Positions 1 to 8,430 of a stretch of 64,000 bases of DNA are shown here, in pieces. The stretch's first letter is position 1; the number at the start of each line of letters is the position of its first letter. The position numbers and the translations under genes were made by a program. Where the stretch lies: the NCBI RefSeq assembly GCF_013387495.1, contig NZ_JABZEE010000038.1:92715-156714 (forward strand). The letters run 5' to 3'. This DNA comes from Streptomyces sp. PKU-EA00015. GTDB taxonomy: Bacteria > Actinomycetota > Actinomycetes > Streptomycetales > Streptomycetaceae. Under the pieces are notes generated by a model. The model saw nothing but the letters and a program-made list of their open reading frames with translations, had not been told where the DNA came from and did not search any database.

Positions 1-399
1 GAACTGGTCGAAGAGACCCTCCTCCTCGTCCTGCGGAGCGCCCTCGTGCAGTCGGTGCAGACAGAGGTAATTGGAGCGGCCCTTGAGCATGGCGAACTCG
101 GGCCGCCTGCGCAGCAGGGGATGCAGCGCGTCGACCGTGCGCGGAAGATCCCGCTCCACCAGCTGGCGCTGCAGCGCGAGGGTGGCCGTGGCAACGACCA
201 CCCGCTCCCCGTGCGCAAGCGCCGGCACGAGATAGCCCAGCGACTTTCCGGTGCCGGTGCCGGCCTGCACCAGAAGGTGTGAATTGTCGTCGATGGCCTC
301 GGCCACGGCCTCGGCCATGGTGACCTGGCCTGGCCGTTCCACTCCGCCGACGGCGGTGACGGCGGCGTGGAGGAGCTCGGGGAGGGATGACTTCGTCAT
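1..399 (-). CDS. DinG/XPD-family ATP-dependent DNA helicase, N-terminal part (runs off the window)
   Basis: The first 133 codons are present, beginning ATG at 399, and the frame runs off the left edge. Walker A is visible (AGTGTGKS, residues 46-53). It is followed by the GRSNYLC segment (residues 107-113), whose Cys is the first iron-sulfur ligand in XPD/DinG/YoaA helicases. The family unwinds damaged or structured DNA with ATP, 5' to 3'. No ribosome-binding site is seen: a damage-type -10 hexamer ends 9 bases before the ATG, so the mRNA is probably almost leaderless. It lies just downstream of the siderophore operon on the same strand but has its own promoter. The C-terminal helicase half is outside the window. 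Confidence 0.88.
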   Translation of the reverse strand, partial: MTKSSLPELLHAAVTAVGGVERPGQVTMAEAVAEAIDDNSHLLVQAGTGTGKSLGYLVPALAHGERVVVATATLALQRQLVERDLPRTVDALHPLLRRRPEFAMLKGRSNYLCLHRLHEGAPQDEEEGLFDQF

Positions 400-408
400 A
401 GCTCGACC

Positions 409-431
409 AGCCTACGGGGCACCACTGACAA
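409..431 (-). promoter_or_regulatory. RecA-NDp (PafBC-type) DNA-damage promoter of the DinG-like gene
   Basis: Read on the minus strand the sequence is TTGTCAGTG, eight bases, then TAGGCT. This matches the published actinobacterial LexA-independent damage promoter TTGTCRGTG-N8-TANNNT exactly. The same motif occurs at recA (34640-34662) and lhr (39621-39643) in this window. The -10 ends 9 bases before the ATG at 399. Activation by PafBC is inferred from family knowledge; the sequence match is direct. Confidence 0.85.
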
Positions 432-436
432 CGGGA

Positions 437-2410
437 TCACGCATCGGGCCCATCAGGCCATGCCAGAGGGTTCGGTACGGTGCCGTGCACTGCCGCGTGG
501 GGGCGTTCGGGCCGGTCACGGTACCCGTCGAGATGGAGCCTGTTGCGGTTCAGGCACAGCCGGTCGATACGCTCCGTGAGCAGATCGAACAGCTCGTAAC
601 GCTCCTTGAGCTCGGGAAAGCGGGCCTGATACCTCAGGATCTCTGCCCGTACGAGTGAGAAGAATCGGTCCTCGGCGATTCCCAGTTGCTCCCCGAAAAG
701 CGGCGCGAGGTAGCGGAAGACACCCACGAACAGGCCCGCGTGGATGAACTGGGTGAGGAAGCCGGGCTCCTCGGTCAGCAGGATCCGGCGGACGTCGTCG
801 GGCATCGAGGCGTGCTCCGGCAGCGGCCGGGCGCTGATGTTGACGTCGTCGACGAAGTCCTTGATCGCCAACCGCACCGGGACGTCGTGCTCGTCGTAGA
901 CGACGATCGCGTTCTCGCCGTGAGGGGAGAAGACGGTGCCGTAACGGTAGAGGAAATGCAGCAGCGGAGGCAGGAGCGCGGCGAACAGCCGCTGGAGCCA
1001 GACCTCCGGAGCGAGCCCCGACCGCTCGACGAGCTCGGCGGCGAATGCGCGGCCCCGCGGGTCGGTGTGGAGCAGCGCTGCCAGGGTGCGGGCCCGTTCG
1101 CCGGCGTCGAGGCGGGGCTGGAGCGGCTCGCGCCAGATCGCGCCCAGAAGTTCCTTGTACTGATAGGGCACATCGTCGAGGCGGTCGTACAGAGGATGCT
1201 CGACGGTGACCGAGGCGACCTCGCCGAGGAGGATCACCCGGCACTCGTCGCGGAGGAACGGGTCGCCGTCGCGCAGGCCGTGCACCCAGGTGGTGACGGC
1301 CGGCGCCGCCAGAGTCCGTTCGGTGGGCAGACCGCGCCACACCAGAGTGTTGAGAACGGACAGCGGCAGTTTGACCATGTGCCGGTCGGGGCGGTCGACG
1401 TTCACGAAGGTGCGGATGGACTGCTGGGGCAACCGGAGGTCGCCGTCCTCCGGCAGCGGCACGATCTCCTGGCGCGCGATGGCCGGCGCGTACAGGGGCA
1501 GCAGCACCTCGTCCCACTGCCACGGGTGTACGGGGAGGAGGAGGTACGCCGCGGGGTCCAGCCCTCTGGCGCGCAGAACGGCTTCGAAAGCCGCCCGCAC
1601 GGAGTCGTCGAGCTCGTGGCGGTAGAGGTCGTCCGGGGAGGCGAGGTGGGCGACGCCCCGGTAACGGGCGAGCGCCGAGCTGACGGCGATCCAGGGCAGC
1701 GCGGTGGGGCGGCGTGCCTCGGGGGCCCAGCGGGCGGCGTCGGCCGCGGAGAAGCCGATGCGGCCCTTGTTCAGGACGAGCCACGGATGTCCGGTCTGGT
1801 GCCCTTCGAGTTCGGCGTAGCCGAGGTCGGCCAGCTCGGCGGCGGTGACAGTGGTGTGGTCGAGCGCGGTGTCGGCGGTGAGCGTCAGGGAGAGTTCGCG
1901 CAGCAAGTGGCCGAGGGTGGCTCCGTCGAGGGCGAGGGTCTCCTTCGCTCGGGCGAGGAAGGTGAGCGGGTCCGAAAAGGGCTGCCCGTCCCATTCGACG
2001 GAGGCGGCATCCACGCGCCAGCTTCCGTAGGCGCCGCGCCGCGCCAGGAAAGTCAGGTCTCCCGCGTCCCCGACGGTGAGGACATAGCGACGGCGCGGCG
2101 CGGGGCGGCCGGAGGCGGCGGGACGAGCGTCGTCGTGGCTGCCCGGGTCGGCAGGCGATTCCACGATCATCGGCTCGATGATCTCCTCGTAGGCGAACTC
2201 GCCGAGCATCTTCGCCAGGAGACGGCCGCCGGCCCGTTCCCAGCTCGCGCGGTCGAGGCCGGGCGGCAGGTGCAGCCGGGTCGACAGCGCATCCGGTCGG
2301 GCGGCTTCGGCGCATGCGGAGCCGGGCGGATCGGTCGAGGCGGTGGGAGCGGTCGAGGTGGTGGGTTCGGTCGACGCGGTGGAGTCGTGGCTGGCAGGCG
2401 ACTTCGGCAC
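437..2410 (-). CDS. IucA/IucC-family NIS siderophore synthetase (second of the operon)
   Basis: A 657-aa NIS synthetase. Such enzymes adenylate a carboxylate (often citrate or a citryl/succinyl half-amide) and condense it with an amine or hydroxylamine. The GTG start at 2410 is chosen because a GAGGAG lies just upstream (spacing about 5) and the acidic Ser/Thr-rich N-tail begins here; the frame is open further upstream but without a site. Visible family features are the SIRTF segment followed by KLPLS near residues 325-345, HGENAIVVYD near 497 and KDFVDDVNIS just after. It is last in the operon, 59 bases after the GNAT gene. Its nearest functional models are IucC/RhbF/AcsA-type enzymes; the true substrate cannot be read from the sequence. 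Confidence 0.88.
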   Translation of the reverse strand: MPKSPASHDSTASTEPTTSTAPTASTDPPGSACAEAARPDALSTRLHLPPGLDRASWERAGGRLLAKMLGEFAYEEIIEPMIVESPADPGSHDDARPAASGRPAPRRRYVLTVGDAGDLTFLARRGAYGSWRVDAASVEWDGQPFSDPLTFLARAKETLALDGATLGHLLRELSLTLTADTALDHTTVTAAELADLGYAELEGHQTGHPWLVLNKGRIGFSAADAARWAPEARRPTALPWIAVSSALARYRGVAHLASPDDLYRHELDDSVRAAFEAVLRARGLDPAAYLLLPVHPWQWDEVLLPLYAPAIARQEIVPLPEDGDLRLPQQSIRTFVNVDRPDRHMVKLPLSVLNTLVWRGLPTERTLAAPAVTTWVHGLRDGDPFLRDECRVILLGEVASVTVEHPLYDRLDDVPYQYKELLGAIWREPLQPRLDAGERARTLAALLHTDPRGRAFAAELVERSGLAPEVWLQRLFAALLPPLLHFLYRYGTVFSPHGENAIVVYDEHDVPVRLAIKDFVDDVNISARPLPEHASMPDDVRRILLTEEPGFLTQFIHAGLFVGVFRYLAPLFGEQLGIAEDRFFSLVRAEILRYQARFPELKERYELFDLLTERIDRLCLNRNRLHLDGYRDRPERPHAAVHGTVPNPLAWPDGPDA

Positions 2411-2469
2411 GGGGACTCCTCGAGGGGAACCGATGCGGTTCGAGCGGTGTATGTCAGGCAGCGAGCGGT

Positions 2470-3228
2470 TCACAAAAGGTCCCGCAGACCGCGATCGCGG
2501 ACCATGAGCGCGGCTCGCTTTTCGGGCAGGTCGACTTCGGCGAAGAAACGGAAGCCGGCCCTGAGGAACGCGGATACGGAAGGGGTGTTGCGCAGGTCCG
2601 GTTCGGCGATGACGCGTGCACAGCGGGGGCGGCGGTCGAGTACGAGGTCGGAAACGGCTCTGAGGAGCACCGAGCCCAGACCTCGCCCACGGTCGGCGAC
2701 GCCGCCGAGGAGGAGGTGGATGCCTGTGTCGTGCGGTCGGGCCGGGTAGTGGCGGGCCAGAGGGTCGAGGTCGGCACGGTAGATCTCGAAGTAGCTCATG
2801 GGTGTGCCGTCGAGCACGCCGAGACAGGGGAAGCTTCGGCCGGCTCCGTCGCACTGGCCGCGCAGGTGGGCGGCTGTGACGGTCTCGGGCCCGGCCAGGT
2901 CCCAATAGGCGGCGACGGCCGGGTCGTTCATCCAGCGGGTGATCAAGGAGAGGTCACGCTCCGGGACGACGGGGACGAGGTGGAAGTCACCGGCGGGAGT
3001 GTTCACCGGCCCCCAGTCCGCAGGGGTGTCCAGCAGGTCCGCTGAGGTGTCCCACGGCTTCTGCACGGCCGCAGGGACCTCGTGCGCGGGAGGAGTGCCG
3101 TCGCCGTCCTCTAGGAGGATCTCGAGGAACTCGTCGGGCAGCCGCAGGTCGAGGGTCTCCTCCGGGCCCGAGCCGGGCGGGGACGCCTCGTCCGTACCGG
3201 GCTCGGTCGTGGCTTCGGTGCGAGGCAC
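2470..3228 (-). CDS. GNAT acyltransferase of siderophore biosynthesis (IucB/RhbD-like)
   Basis: A 252-aa protein whose C-terminal 170 residues fit the siderophore acyltransferase family (Acetyltransf_8). It has RWMNDPAVAAYW near residues 98-109, the acceptor-side SYFEIYRAD, and the GRGLGS acyl-CoA loop near residue 185. The family N-acylates a hydroxylamine such as N-hydroxy-diamine or hydroxylysine. The first ~85 residues are acidic and Pro-rich and match nothing I recognise. The GTG start at 3228 is preceded by GAGAGGAG. It lies between the two NIS synthetases, 60 bases from each, which supports a role in making their acyl-hydroxamate substrate. No N-hydroxylase is encoded alongside. Confidence 0.82.
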   Translation of the reverse strand: MPRTEATTEPGTDEASPPGSGPEETLDLRLPDEFLEILLEDGDGTPPAHEVPAAVQKPWDTSADLLDTPADWGPVNTPAGDFHLVPVVPERDLSLITRWMNDPAVAAYWDLAGPETVTAAHLRGQCDGAGRSFPCLGVLDGTPMSYFEIYRADLDPLARHYPARPHDTGIHLLLGGVADRGRGLGSVLLRAVSDLVLDRRPRCARVIAEPDLRNTPSVSAFLRAGFRFFAEVDLPEKRAALMVRDRGLRDLL

Positions 3229-3288
3229 GGCGACGTTCTCCTCTCGTCGTTCGAACGGGTCTTCGGCGTTCGGTGATCCGCACGGTGC

Positions 3289-5193
3289 TCAGGAATGGAG
3301 CGGGTTGGTGATGGTGACGTAGACCGACTGGGTGTCGACGGGACCGACGAGTTCGTCGAGGCCGCGGAGACGGGTGAGCAGGTTGGCCTTGGAACGAAGG
3401 GTCGGGGCTTCGAGAAGCCGAGCCGGCAGCGGCGAGCCGAGGGAGGAATTGGCCGCCAGGAATCGCCGGAACGCGGCGAGGAGTACGCGTTCGTCGGCGA
3501 GGTGCTGCGTCCCGAAGGCGCCGATGAGGCCGAGCACGTTGTTGATGCCGAGGTAGTACGCGAAGCGCTCGTCCGTCACGTCGTCGCAGACGAAGGTGTC
3601 GCTTTCGGCGCCGATTCCCGGGAGGCGGCGCTCGAGTCCGTCACGGTGGGACTGACGGAAGTAGTAGCCCTGGTTGTCCCGGTAGCGGCCGCCTGTCGGC
3701 CAGCCTTCGGGGTCGAGGAGGACGAGGGTGTTCTGCTGGTGCGCTTCGAGTGCGATGCCCGCGGTGGCGTCGAGCCAGAGCACGGGGCGTACGACGTGGT
3801 CCAGGTAGCGCAGGAACCACTCCGTCGCGACGGCGGGGACGGGCCGGCCTGTCCGGGCGGCGAGACGCTCGACCGTGTCGGAGAGGCGTGAGTGCGTGCC
3901 GGTGCGCCCGGGCCAGGGCCGCGGTGAGGTCAGGGCTGCGATGCAGACGGCGTCGTCGCTGTGGTGGAAGGGGTTGTGGCGCAGCATGACGTCGAGTCCG
4001 GGGACGGGTTCACCGTCGGGTGTGTCGACCGCGAGCCATGCCGGATCGCGCACGATGTCGAATCCCGGGTGCGCCGCCCGCCACTGTTCGGCGAGTCCGG
4101 TACGGAGCAGCCGATGCACCTCCACCCCCCGGTGGAGCTCCTTGCGGAGGTTCTCCCGGCGGGAGTTGGTGATGCGCAGGCCGAGTGACAGCTTGAGCAT
4201 CGCGGGTGCCCCGGGGCGGTGCACGGTACGGACGGAGGAGGTGGGATGCCAGGGGTCGCCGTGGGAACCGAGGTCGTGGAGCAGGCCGGCGTCCAGCAGC
4301 GCGGCCACGGTGGGCCGGTGCCGGAGGTCGCGTGCCTGCCACGGGTGCAGGGGCAGCGCGGCGCAGTTGGCAGGGAGCTGGATGTCGCCGGCGAGGCGGG
4401 AGGTGAGCTGCTCGGCGGCGAGCGTGCGTCCTTGCTCGGTCCAGGCCGAGTCGGCTGCGAGCACGGACCGGTCGACTGCCCACCAGTGCAGCGGGAAGGA
4501 GCCGTACAACTCCGGTGAGTAGAGAAGGGCTTCGGCGTCGGAGAGTCCCTCACGGCTCTTCGGTGCGGGGTGGAGCGGGTGGCCGAGCAGGAGGGACTGT
4601 TCGGCGTCGAGGAAGAGGTCCGCGCCCTCTGGTGCGGCGGGGTGCCTGCGCCGGTGAGCGATGAACTGGGCTGTGCGCCGGACGGAATCGGCTACGCGGC
4701 CGACGAGGTCGGCTCCGTCCGTGCCGCCGGCTTCCCGGCCGAGGAGCGCGGCCACGGTCACCGCATCGGCGGTGGTGGCGTCGTGCGGGCTGCTTTCGAG
4801 AGCCGGCCGGCCGAAGCGGTGCCATCCGGAGGGTGACCAGTAGTGAACGGGGACGAGCAGGGCGGTCCCGCTGCCGTGGAGCGGAATGCGCAGGGTGTCG
4901 CCCTCGGGCTCGGCGAGGTTGTTCTCGCGCACCCAGCAGCGGAGCAGGTTCTCGACCGCGGCGGCATCAGCCGCACGGCTGGGATCCGGATGGTCGAGGT
5001 GGTCCCCCGCTGCGGGGGCCGTGGACACGTGCCGGGCGGTGATCGGGGTTTGGTCGTCGCATCCCCCGGTCTGCTGGCGCGGCACCGTCGCCGCCTCGGC
5101 CGTGAGCGGCCCGCTCATCGCTCCGTGGGCGCGGTGAGCGGCGGTGGGGCGGCCGTGGGACTCGGGCACTTCGGGTGCGGGGCTGGTGTTCAC
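3289..5193 (-). CDS. IucA/IucC-family NIS siderophore synthetase (first of the operon)
   Basis: A 634-aa NIS synthetase, start GTG at 5193 with AAGGAAG upstream. Family landmarks are SSVRTVHRPG then KLSLGLRITNSRREN near residues 321-345, the NPFHHSDD block, EAHQQNT near 483 and a C-terminal FerR/FhuF-like iron-reductase-type extension. It is clearly divergent from the second synthetase of this operon, as expected when two NIS enzymes act in sequence on the two arms of a citrate core. The first ~90 residues are low-complexity. It follows the aminotransferase by 30 bases. The citrate-hydroxamate assignment is an inference from context. Confidence 0.87.
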   Translation of the reverse strand: MNTSPAPEVPESHGRPTAAHRAHGAMSGPLTAEAATVPRQQTGGCDDQTPITARHVSTAPAAGDHLDHPDPSRAADAAAVENLLRCWVRENNLAEPEGDTLRIPLHGSGTALLVPVHYWSPSGWHRFGRPALESSPHDATTADAVTVAALLGREAGGTDGADLVGRVADSVRRTAQFIAHRRRHPAAPEGADLFLDAEQSLLLGHPLHPAPKSREGLSDAEALLYSPELYGSFPLHWWAVDRSVLAADSAWTEQGRTLAAEQLTSRLAGDIQLPANCAALPLHPWQARDLRHRPTVAALLDAGLLHDLGSHGDPWHPTSSVRTVHRPGAPAMLKLSLGLRITNSRRENLRKELHRGVEVHRLLRTGLAEQWRAAHPGFDIVRDPAWLAVDTPDGEPVPGLDVMLRHNPFHHSDDAVCIAALTSPRPWPGRTGTHSRLSDTVERLAARTGRPVPAVATEWFLRYLDHVVRPVLWLDATAGIALEAHQQNTLVLLDPEGWPTGGRYRDNQGYYFRQSHRDGLERRLPGIGAESDTFVCDDVTDERFAYYLGINNVLGLIGAFGTQHLADERVLLAAFRRFLAANSSLGSPLPARLLEAPTLRSKANLLTRLRGLDELVGPVDTQSVYVTITNPLHS

Positions 5194-5223
5194 GGAGGCT
5201 TCCTTGTGACGGGGGTCCGGGGA

Positions 5224-6645
5224 TCAGTACGACTGCCCGCTGTCGGCGCGGCGTGGAGTGGAGCGTTCTGCGGCGGCCAGGGCGTCCGCGAAGCGGTCGA
5301 GGACGGCCACGGCCTGTTCGTCGGTGAGTGTGAGAGGAGGCAGGAGGCGGACGACGGCACCGTGGCGTCCGCCGAGTTCGACGATGAGGCCGCGGTTCAG
5401 GCATTCCCGCTGGACGGTCGCGGCGAGTCCGGGAGCGGGCGGGGGGACGAGCGCGTCGCGGGCGGTGCAGTCGGGGTCGACGAGCTCCACGCCGATCATC
5501 AGGCCCCGGCCCCGTACGTCTCCGATGCAGGAGTGAGCGGCGGCGAGTCCCTGGAGCCGGGCCAGCATGCGTGCGCCGAGGGTGGCGGCCCGGTCGGCGA
5601 GGCGGTTCTCGCGCACGTACGCGAGGGTGGCCGCTCCGGCCGCCATCGCCAGCTGGTTGCCGCGGAACGTGCCGGCGTGTGCTCCCGGCCGCCACGTGTC
5701 GAGTTCGGACCGGTAGACGATGACCGCGAGCGGGAGGGAGCCGCCGATGGCCTTGGACATGACCATCACGTCGGGCACGATGTCGCTGTGCTCGACGGCC
5801 CAGAAGGTGCCGGTGCGGCCTACTCCGGTCTGCACCTCGTCGGCGATCAGAGGGATGGAGCGGGCGGCGGTGATCCGGCGCATCCGCCGCAGCCACTCGT
5901 CAGGCGCGGGGATCACGCCGCCCTCGCCCTGCACCGGTTCGAGGATCATTCCGGCGGGGGCCGGCGCACCGCCCTTGGGGTCGTCCAGGAGGTTCTCGGT
6001 CCAGCGTGCGGCGAGTTCGGCGCCGCGTTCGCCGCCGATACCGAAGGGGCAGCGGTAGTCGTGCGGGTAGGGAAGTCGTGTCACGCGGACGTCGGTGGCG
6101 CCGCCCGATGCGTCGAGGGCGCCCGACGTCATGCCGTGGTAGGCGCCGGTGAAGGCGAGGACTCCGTTGCGGCCGGTGGCGGTGCGGACCAATTTGATTG
6201 CCGCTTCCACGGCGTCGGTGCCCGCCGGACCGCAGAACTGGATCCGGGCGTCGGAGGCGAGCTGAGGCGGAAGCGTGGCGAACAGCTCCGTGGTGAACGC
6301 GTCCTTGACCGGTGTGGCCAGGTCCAGGATGTGCAACGGCGCCCCGGAGTCGAGGACCTTCTTGATGGCTTCGAGGACGACGGGGTGGTTGTGCCCGAGC
6401 GCGAGCGTTCCGGCTCCGGAGAGACAGTCGAGGTAACGGCGGCCGTCGGCGCCCTCGATCGTCAGTCCCCGAGCGCGTACGGGCACGATGGGCAGTGAGC
6501 GCGCATAGGTGCGGGCGGCCGATTCGCGGAGCGACTGCCGGCGCAGGATGCCCTCGTGGGCGGCGGCCGGGGCGATCGGAGCAGGTTCGGTCACGGCCAC
6601 GGCTGTTGGTCCTTCCACTGTCACGGTTGTGTTTCGCATGGGCAC
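5224..6645 (-). CDS. Class III PLP aminotransferase, diaminobutyrate--2-oxoglutarate type (RhbA/EctB-like)
   Basis: A 473-aa class III aminotransferase. It shows the cofactor-binding DEVQTGVGRTG segment and the catalytic lysine in MSKAIGG near residue 298, plus the TFRGNQLAM motif typical of diaminobutyrate aminotransferases. In rhizobactin- and schizokinen-type pathways this enzyme supplies 2,4-diaminobutyrate, which a decarboxylase then turns into 1,3-diaminopropane; no decarboxylase gene is present here. The start is uncertain: GTG at 6645 or ATG at 6639, neither with a strong ribosome site. It heads the four-gene siderophore operon and diverges from the protease gene. Confidence 0.82.
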   Translation of the reverse strand: MPMRNTTVTVEGPTAVAVTEPAPIAPAAAHEGILRRQSLRESAARTYARSLPIVPVRARGLTIEGADGRRYLDCLSGAGTLALGHNHPVVLEAIKKVLDSGAPLHILDLATPVKDAFTTELFATLPPQLASDARIQFCGPAGTDAVEAAIKLVRTATGRNGVLAFTGAYHGMTSGALDASGGATDVRVTRLPYPHDYRCPFGIGGERGAELAARWTENLLDDPKGGAPAPAGMILEPVQGEGGVIPAPDEWLRRMRRITAARSIPLIADEVQTGVGRTGTFWAVEHSDIVPDVMVMSKAIGGSLPLAVIVYRSELDTWRPGAHAGTFRGNQLAMAAGAATLAYVRENRLADRAATLGARMLARLQGLAAAHSCIGDVRGRGLMIGVELVDPDCTARDALVPPPAPGLAATVQRECLNRGLIVELGGRHGAVVRLLPPLTLTDEQAVAVLDRFADALAAAERSTPRRADSGQSY

Positions 6646-6728
6646 GGCTTCGGCCCTGCGACCGCTCGCTGTTGAGCCGCCCCCGTGTTCCCCGCCCCTA
6701 CCAACGACGCGACGGGCCGGGGATCACG

Positions 6729-6751
6729 GCCGCAAGGAAGATCCTTGCGGC
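6729..6751. promoter_or_regulatory. Perfect inverted repeat between the siderophore operon and protease A
   Basis: GCCGCAAGGA, three bases (AGA), then TCCTTGCGGC: two perfect 10-base arms. It sits 84 bases upstream of the aminotransferase start and about 180 bases upstream of the protease start, in the shared promoter region 6646-6933. No T-run follows and no gene ends here, so an operator is more likely than a terminator. I see no TTAGGTTAGGCT-like iron (DmdR/IdeR) box in this intergenic stretch. Confidence 0.5.
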
Positions 6752-6933
6752 GGCGGAACCGTGGACCTGGTGCACGCCGTCCCCATCGGCACCGGCATAG
6801 TTGGGGGCCGCACCCGGCGGTGAACTCCACCGGGGCGGCGGCGGACTCGTCCGCCGCCGGAAGTACCGGCATTGCCGGAATGTGGCTCAGTTCAGACGGA
6901 ACAGCAGCACCGAAGTCCCAGGGGGATCACGAG

Positions 6934-8109
6934 ATGCGACCCATTCGCCCGACGCTGGCAGCGGCGTCCCTTGCCGCCGTGCTGGCGCTCGCTGCCACCG
7001 CCTGCGGTCCGAGCGAGGACACCGCGGGCGACAAGCCGAGTGCATCGGCCGGTCAGACCGCCGATGACAAGATCACCATTCCGGACGATCTCAAGGAGCG
7101 GCTCAAGGAGCGCGGGATCGACCTGGACAAGTGGAAGAACGGCGAGTGGAAGAACTGGGACAAGGACAAGTGGCTGCGTGAGGCCAAGGACTTCGTCAAC
7201 CCGATCATCGAGGACCTGTGGGACCCGGACCGCATGCGCGACGCCGAGAAGCCGCCGGCGAAGCCCGTCGACCCGGACATCTCGGGTGACGAGGGTGTCA
7301 CCGACCCGACGCCGGAGCCCGTCGACGCCGTGCCCGTGAAGGCGCCGTACCACACGAGCGCCGCCGAGGCGGGCAAGGTCTTCTTCGACGGCCCCCAGGG
7401 TTCGATGGTGTGCTCCGCGACCGTCGTGCAGGACCCGGCCAACCCCGGCAAGTCGAACATGGTGTGGACCGCCGGTCACTGCGTCCACGCGGGCAAGAGC
7501 GGCGGCTGGTACCGCAACATCGCCTTCGTCCCGTCGTACAACGACAGCGCGCTGCCCACCTCGGAGCTGGAGAAGGCTCCGAAGGAGAAGATCGCTCCCC
7601 ACGGCGTGTGGTGGGGCGACTGGGCCCAGACGTCCGAGCAGTGGATCGCCCAGGGTGCGGCGACCGGCGGCCAGGGTGCGCCGTACGACTTCGCCGTCAT
7701 CCACGTCACTCCGGAGAAGGGCAGCACGGGCAAGTCGCTCGAGGAGACGGTCGGCGCCGCTCTGCCGGTCGACTTCAAGGCCCCGGCCGTGCCGGACATC
7801 ACGAGCATGACCGCTACGGGCTACCCGGCGGCTCCGCCGTACGACGGTCAGAAGCTGTTCCAGTGCGCCGACAAGCCGGGCCGGCTCTCGCTGAAGGCCG
7901 GGGAGCCGACGATGTACCGCATCGGCTGCACGATGACCGGCGGTTCCTCCGGTGGCGGCTGGGTGGCCGAGGGCCAGGACGGCCGGCCCGCCCTGGTGTC
8001 CAACACCTCCATCGGCCCGGTGACGGCCGGCTGGCTTGCGGGCCCGCGGCTCGGCAAGGAGGCCGAGGGCGTCTACACGGCGGTCAGCAAGAAGTTCGCG
8101 GGCCAGTGA
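6934..8109 (+). CDS. Exported trypsin-like serine protease A (tandem paralogue 1)
   Basis: 391 aa, ATG at 6934 with GGGGGA upstream. The N-terminus is a signal peptide ending ATAC, resembling a lipobox but with Ala at -3, so lipoprotein status is likely, not certain. A charged linker follows, with Trp-rich KWKNGEWKNW at about residues 67-76, then the S1-type catalytic domain. The triad is His182 (TAGHC), Asp252 (YDFAV) and Ser339 (GSSGG). Cysteine pairs flank the active site. It has the same length as, and is closely similar to, protease B just downstream, indicating a tandem duplication. Substrate unknown. Confidence 0.9.
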   Translation: MRPIRPTLAAASLAAVLALAATACGPSEDTAGDKPSASAGQTADDKITIPDDLKERLKERGIDLDKWKNGEWKNWDKDKWLREAKDFVNPIIEDLWDPDRMRDAEKPPAKPVDPDISGDEGVTDPTPEPVDAVPVKAPYHTSAAEAGKVFFDGPQGSMVCSATVVQDPANPGKSNMVWTAGHCVHAGKSGGWYRNIAFVPSYNDSALPTSELEKAPKEKIAPHGVWWGDWAQTSEQWIAQGAATGGQGAPYDFAVIHVTPEKGSTGKSLEETVGAALPVDFKAPAVPDITSMTATGYPAAPPYDGQKLFQCADKPGRLSLKAGEPTMYRIGCTMTGGSSGGGWVAEGQDGRPALVSNTSIGPVTAGWLAGPRLGKEAEGVYTAVSKKFAGQ

Positions 8110-8430
8110 CCTGACACTCGCCTCGCGTGGCAGCATCGTCACGTGACGGCACCGCAGTCCTCTGACCAAGCAGGGGCGTTCGGCCGGGCGGCCGGGCGCC
8201 CCTTGCTCGTCACGTGGAGACTCGGTGGAGTTGCCGACCGGCCTCAACTGCGTGTCCGCGCACCGGCTTAGAGTGGTGCCGCACCTGTGGCGGCTCCGGA
8301 AGGCCGCTTCTTCGCATGACACGCTCATGGCAACCGCGCACGGCGCAGACGCCGCCCGTGTGTCTCATCAGGCGCTGGTGCACCCGCGTTCATGGCACAT
8401 TTCGCAAGTACTTCAGGGGGAATCGTTTCC
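8110..8430. other. Intergenic region between the two proteases
   Basis: No gene is supported in these 321 bases. The stretch holds a 12-base perfect palindrome, CGTCACGTGACG (8137-8148). The core TCGTCACGTG is repeated at about 8207-8215 on the far side of a terminator hairpin (8172-8203). The ribosome-binding AGGGGGA of protease B is at its right end. No convincing -35/-10 pair could be fixed by eye. Confidence 0.45.
8172..8203 (+). terminator. Terminator of protease A
   Basis: Nested hairpin: outer arms AGGGGCG (8172-8178) and CGCCCCT (8197-8203), with an inner GGCC/GGCC stem. It lies about 60 bases after the stop codon. No U-tract follows, as is usual in Streptomyces. Confidence 0.55.

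Noticed and set aside
437..6645. Desferrioxamine (desABCD) cluster
   Set aside because: No lysine decarboxylase or cadaverine hydroxylase; a class III aminotransferase and two NIS synthetases instead of one.
6646..6933. Iron-regulator (DmdR/IdeR) box for the siderophore operon
   Set aside because: I looked for TTAGGTTAGGCT-like sequence on both strands and saw none; only the GCCGCAAGGA inverted repeat.
6892..8328. 478-codon frame antisense to protease A
   Set aside because: Overlaps a protein with a complete catalytic triad and signal peptide; shadow frame.
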